A stretch of 64,000 bases of DNA from Citrobacter sedlakii NBRC 105722 (GTDB lineage: Bacteria; Pseudomonadota; Gammaproteobacteria; Enterobacterales; Enterobacteriaceae): contig NZ_BBNB01000002.1 of assembly GCF_000759835.1 (NCBI RefSeq), positions 310,001 through 374,000 on the forward strand, given 5' to 3'. Every line of letters begins with the position of its first letter. The stretch's first letter is position 1. Below the pieces are notes generated by a model that was not told where the DNA came from, ran no database searches, and saw nothing but the letters and a program-made list of their open reading frames with translations. Positions 63,468 to 64,000 of the stretch are shown here, piece after piece. The position numbers were made by a program, and so were the translations under genes.

Positions 63468-64000
63468 ATGGATATCGTATCAGTTGCCTTAAAACGTCAT
63501 TCCACCAAGGCCTTCGACCCCAGCAAAAAATTGACCGCTGAACAGGCAGAAAAGATAAAAACGCTGCTGCAATACAGCCCGTCCAGCACCAACTCTCAGC
63601 CGTGGCACTTTATTATCGCCAGCACCGACGAAGGCAAGGCGCGCGTCGCGAAGTCTGCCGCCGGAAACTATGTGTTTAATGAACGCAAAATGCTCGACGC
63701 TTCACACGTGGTGGTGTTCTGCGCCAAAACGGCGATGGACGACGCCTGGCTGGAGCGCGTGGTCGATCAGGAGGAGGCGGATGGTCGCTTCCCGAACGCC
63801 GAAGCAAAAGCGGCTAACCACAAAGGCCGCACCTTCTTCGCCGATATGCACCGTAAAACCCTTCACGATGATGCGCACTGGATGGCAAAACAGGTTTACC
63901 TGAACGTGGGGAACTTCCTGCTCGGCGTCGCCGCGCTGGGGCTGGACGCCGTACCTATCGAAGGTTTTGACGCTGAGATCCTTGACGCCGAATTTGGCCT
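63468..64000 (+). CDS. nfsB: oxygen-insensitive NAD(P)H nitroreductase B, N-terminal part
   Basis: The first 177 codons are seen and the gene runs off the window; the E. coli enzyme has 217 residues. FMN-dependent nitroreductase reducing nitroaromatics and quinones by two electrons. FMN-binding segments [13 protein letters not shown] near 10, [17 protein letters not shown] near 35 and [22 protein letters not shown] near 148 match NfsB. A MarA/RamA-type regulon member in E. coli; the neighbouring ramA could activate it here. Short hairpin TACCC/GGGTA (63432-63445) precedes it. Confidence 0.96.
   Translation, partial: MDIVSVALKRHSTKAFDPSKKLTAEQAEKIKTLLQYSPSSTNSQPWHFIIASTDEGKARVAKSAAGNYVFNERKMLDASHVVVFCAKTAMDDAWLERVVDQEEADGRFPNAEAKAANHKGRTFFADMHRKTLHDDAHWMAKQVYLNVGNFLLGVAALGLDAVPIEGFDAEILDAEFG

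Overview
The window is chromosomal DNA from an enteric bacterium (Enterobacteriaceae). Gene content, order and protein lengths match the Escherichia coli / Salmonella 13-min region very closely (cit-rna-rnk-ybdR-uspG-ahpFC-dsbG-ybdONMD-cstA-ent/fep/fes-ybdK-ybdJ-ybdF-nfsB), with extra cassettes E. coli K-12 lacks (ramR-romA-ramA, a periplasmic enterochelin esterase, a polyol-type catabolic cluster, a YjiHG/M20-peptidase cassette). A Citrobacter-like genome is the best guess; this is inferred from gene content, not from a search.

Layout. 1-6289: citrate fermentation operon citC(partial)DEFXGT, closed by an intrinsic terminator. 6405-10019: RNase I, Rnk, a 29-residue membrane peptide, the zinc dehydrogenase YbdR and UspG. 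10096-13587: peroxide defence (ahpF, ahpC) and periplasmic thiol repair (dsbG), with an OxyR-type site and a structured, terminator-bearing element between ahpC and dsbG. 13792-16671: AT-rich LysR gene ybdO, then the PAPS-reductase-like/ParB-like pair ybdN-ybdM. 16746-19104: ybdD and the peptide/pyruvate transporter cstA, followed by a YjiH/YjiG-like membrane pair and an M20 metallopeptidase (19406-21716).

21754-40480: the complete enterobactin system. entCEBA-entH, fepB, entS, fepDGC, entF-ybdZ-fes, fepA and entD make, export, re-import and hydrolyse enterobactin. Fur-type operators lie in the three divergent intergenic regions (entC/fepB, entS/fepD, fes/fepA).

40477-57557: a 17-kb insertion between entD and ybdK. 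Its first half is a sugar or polyol regulon: split transketolase (minus strand), SorC-family regulator, FGGY kinase, ribose-type ABC importer with a DUF2291 lipoprotein, and two short-chain dehydrogenases. The palindrome GAATAT(A/T)TATTC occurs at three places in its promoter regions and is the best candidate operator. The second half is betT-betIBA, for choline uptake and oxidation to glycine betaine, with a perfect BetI-type palindrome between the divergent genes.

57655-64000: ybdK, ybdJ, a second (exported) enterochelin esterase whose 3' end runs 72 bp antisense into ybdJ, the ramA-romA multidrug-response operon facing ramR with a textbook RamR operator, then ybdF and the start of nfsB. 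No rRNA, tRNA, CRISPR array or insertion sequence was seen.
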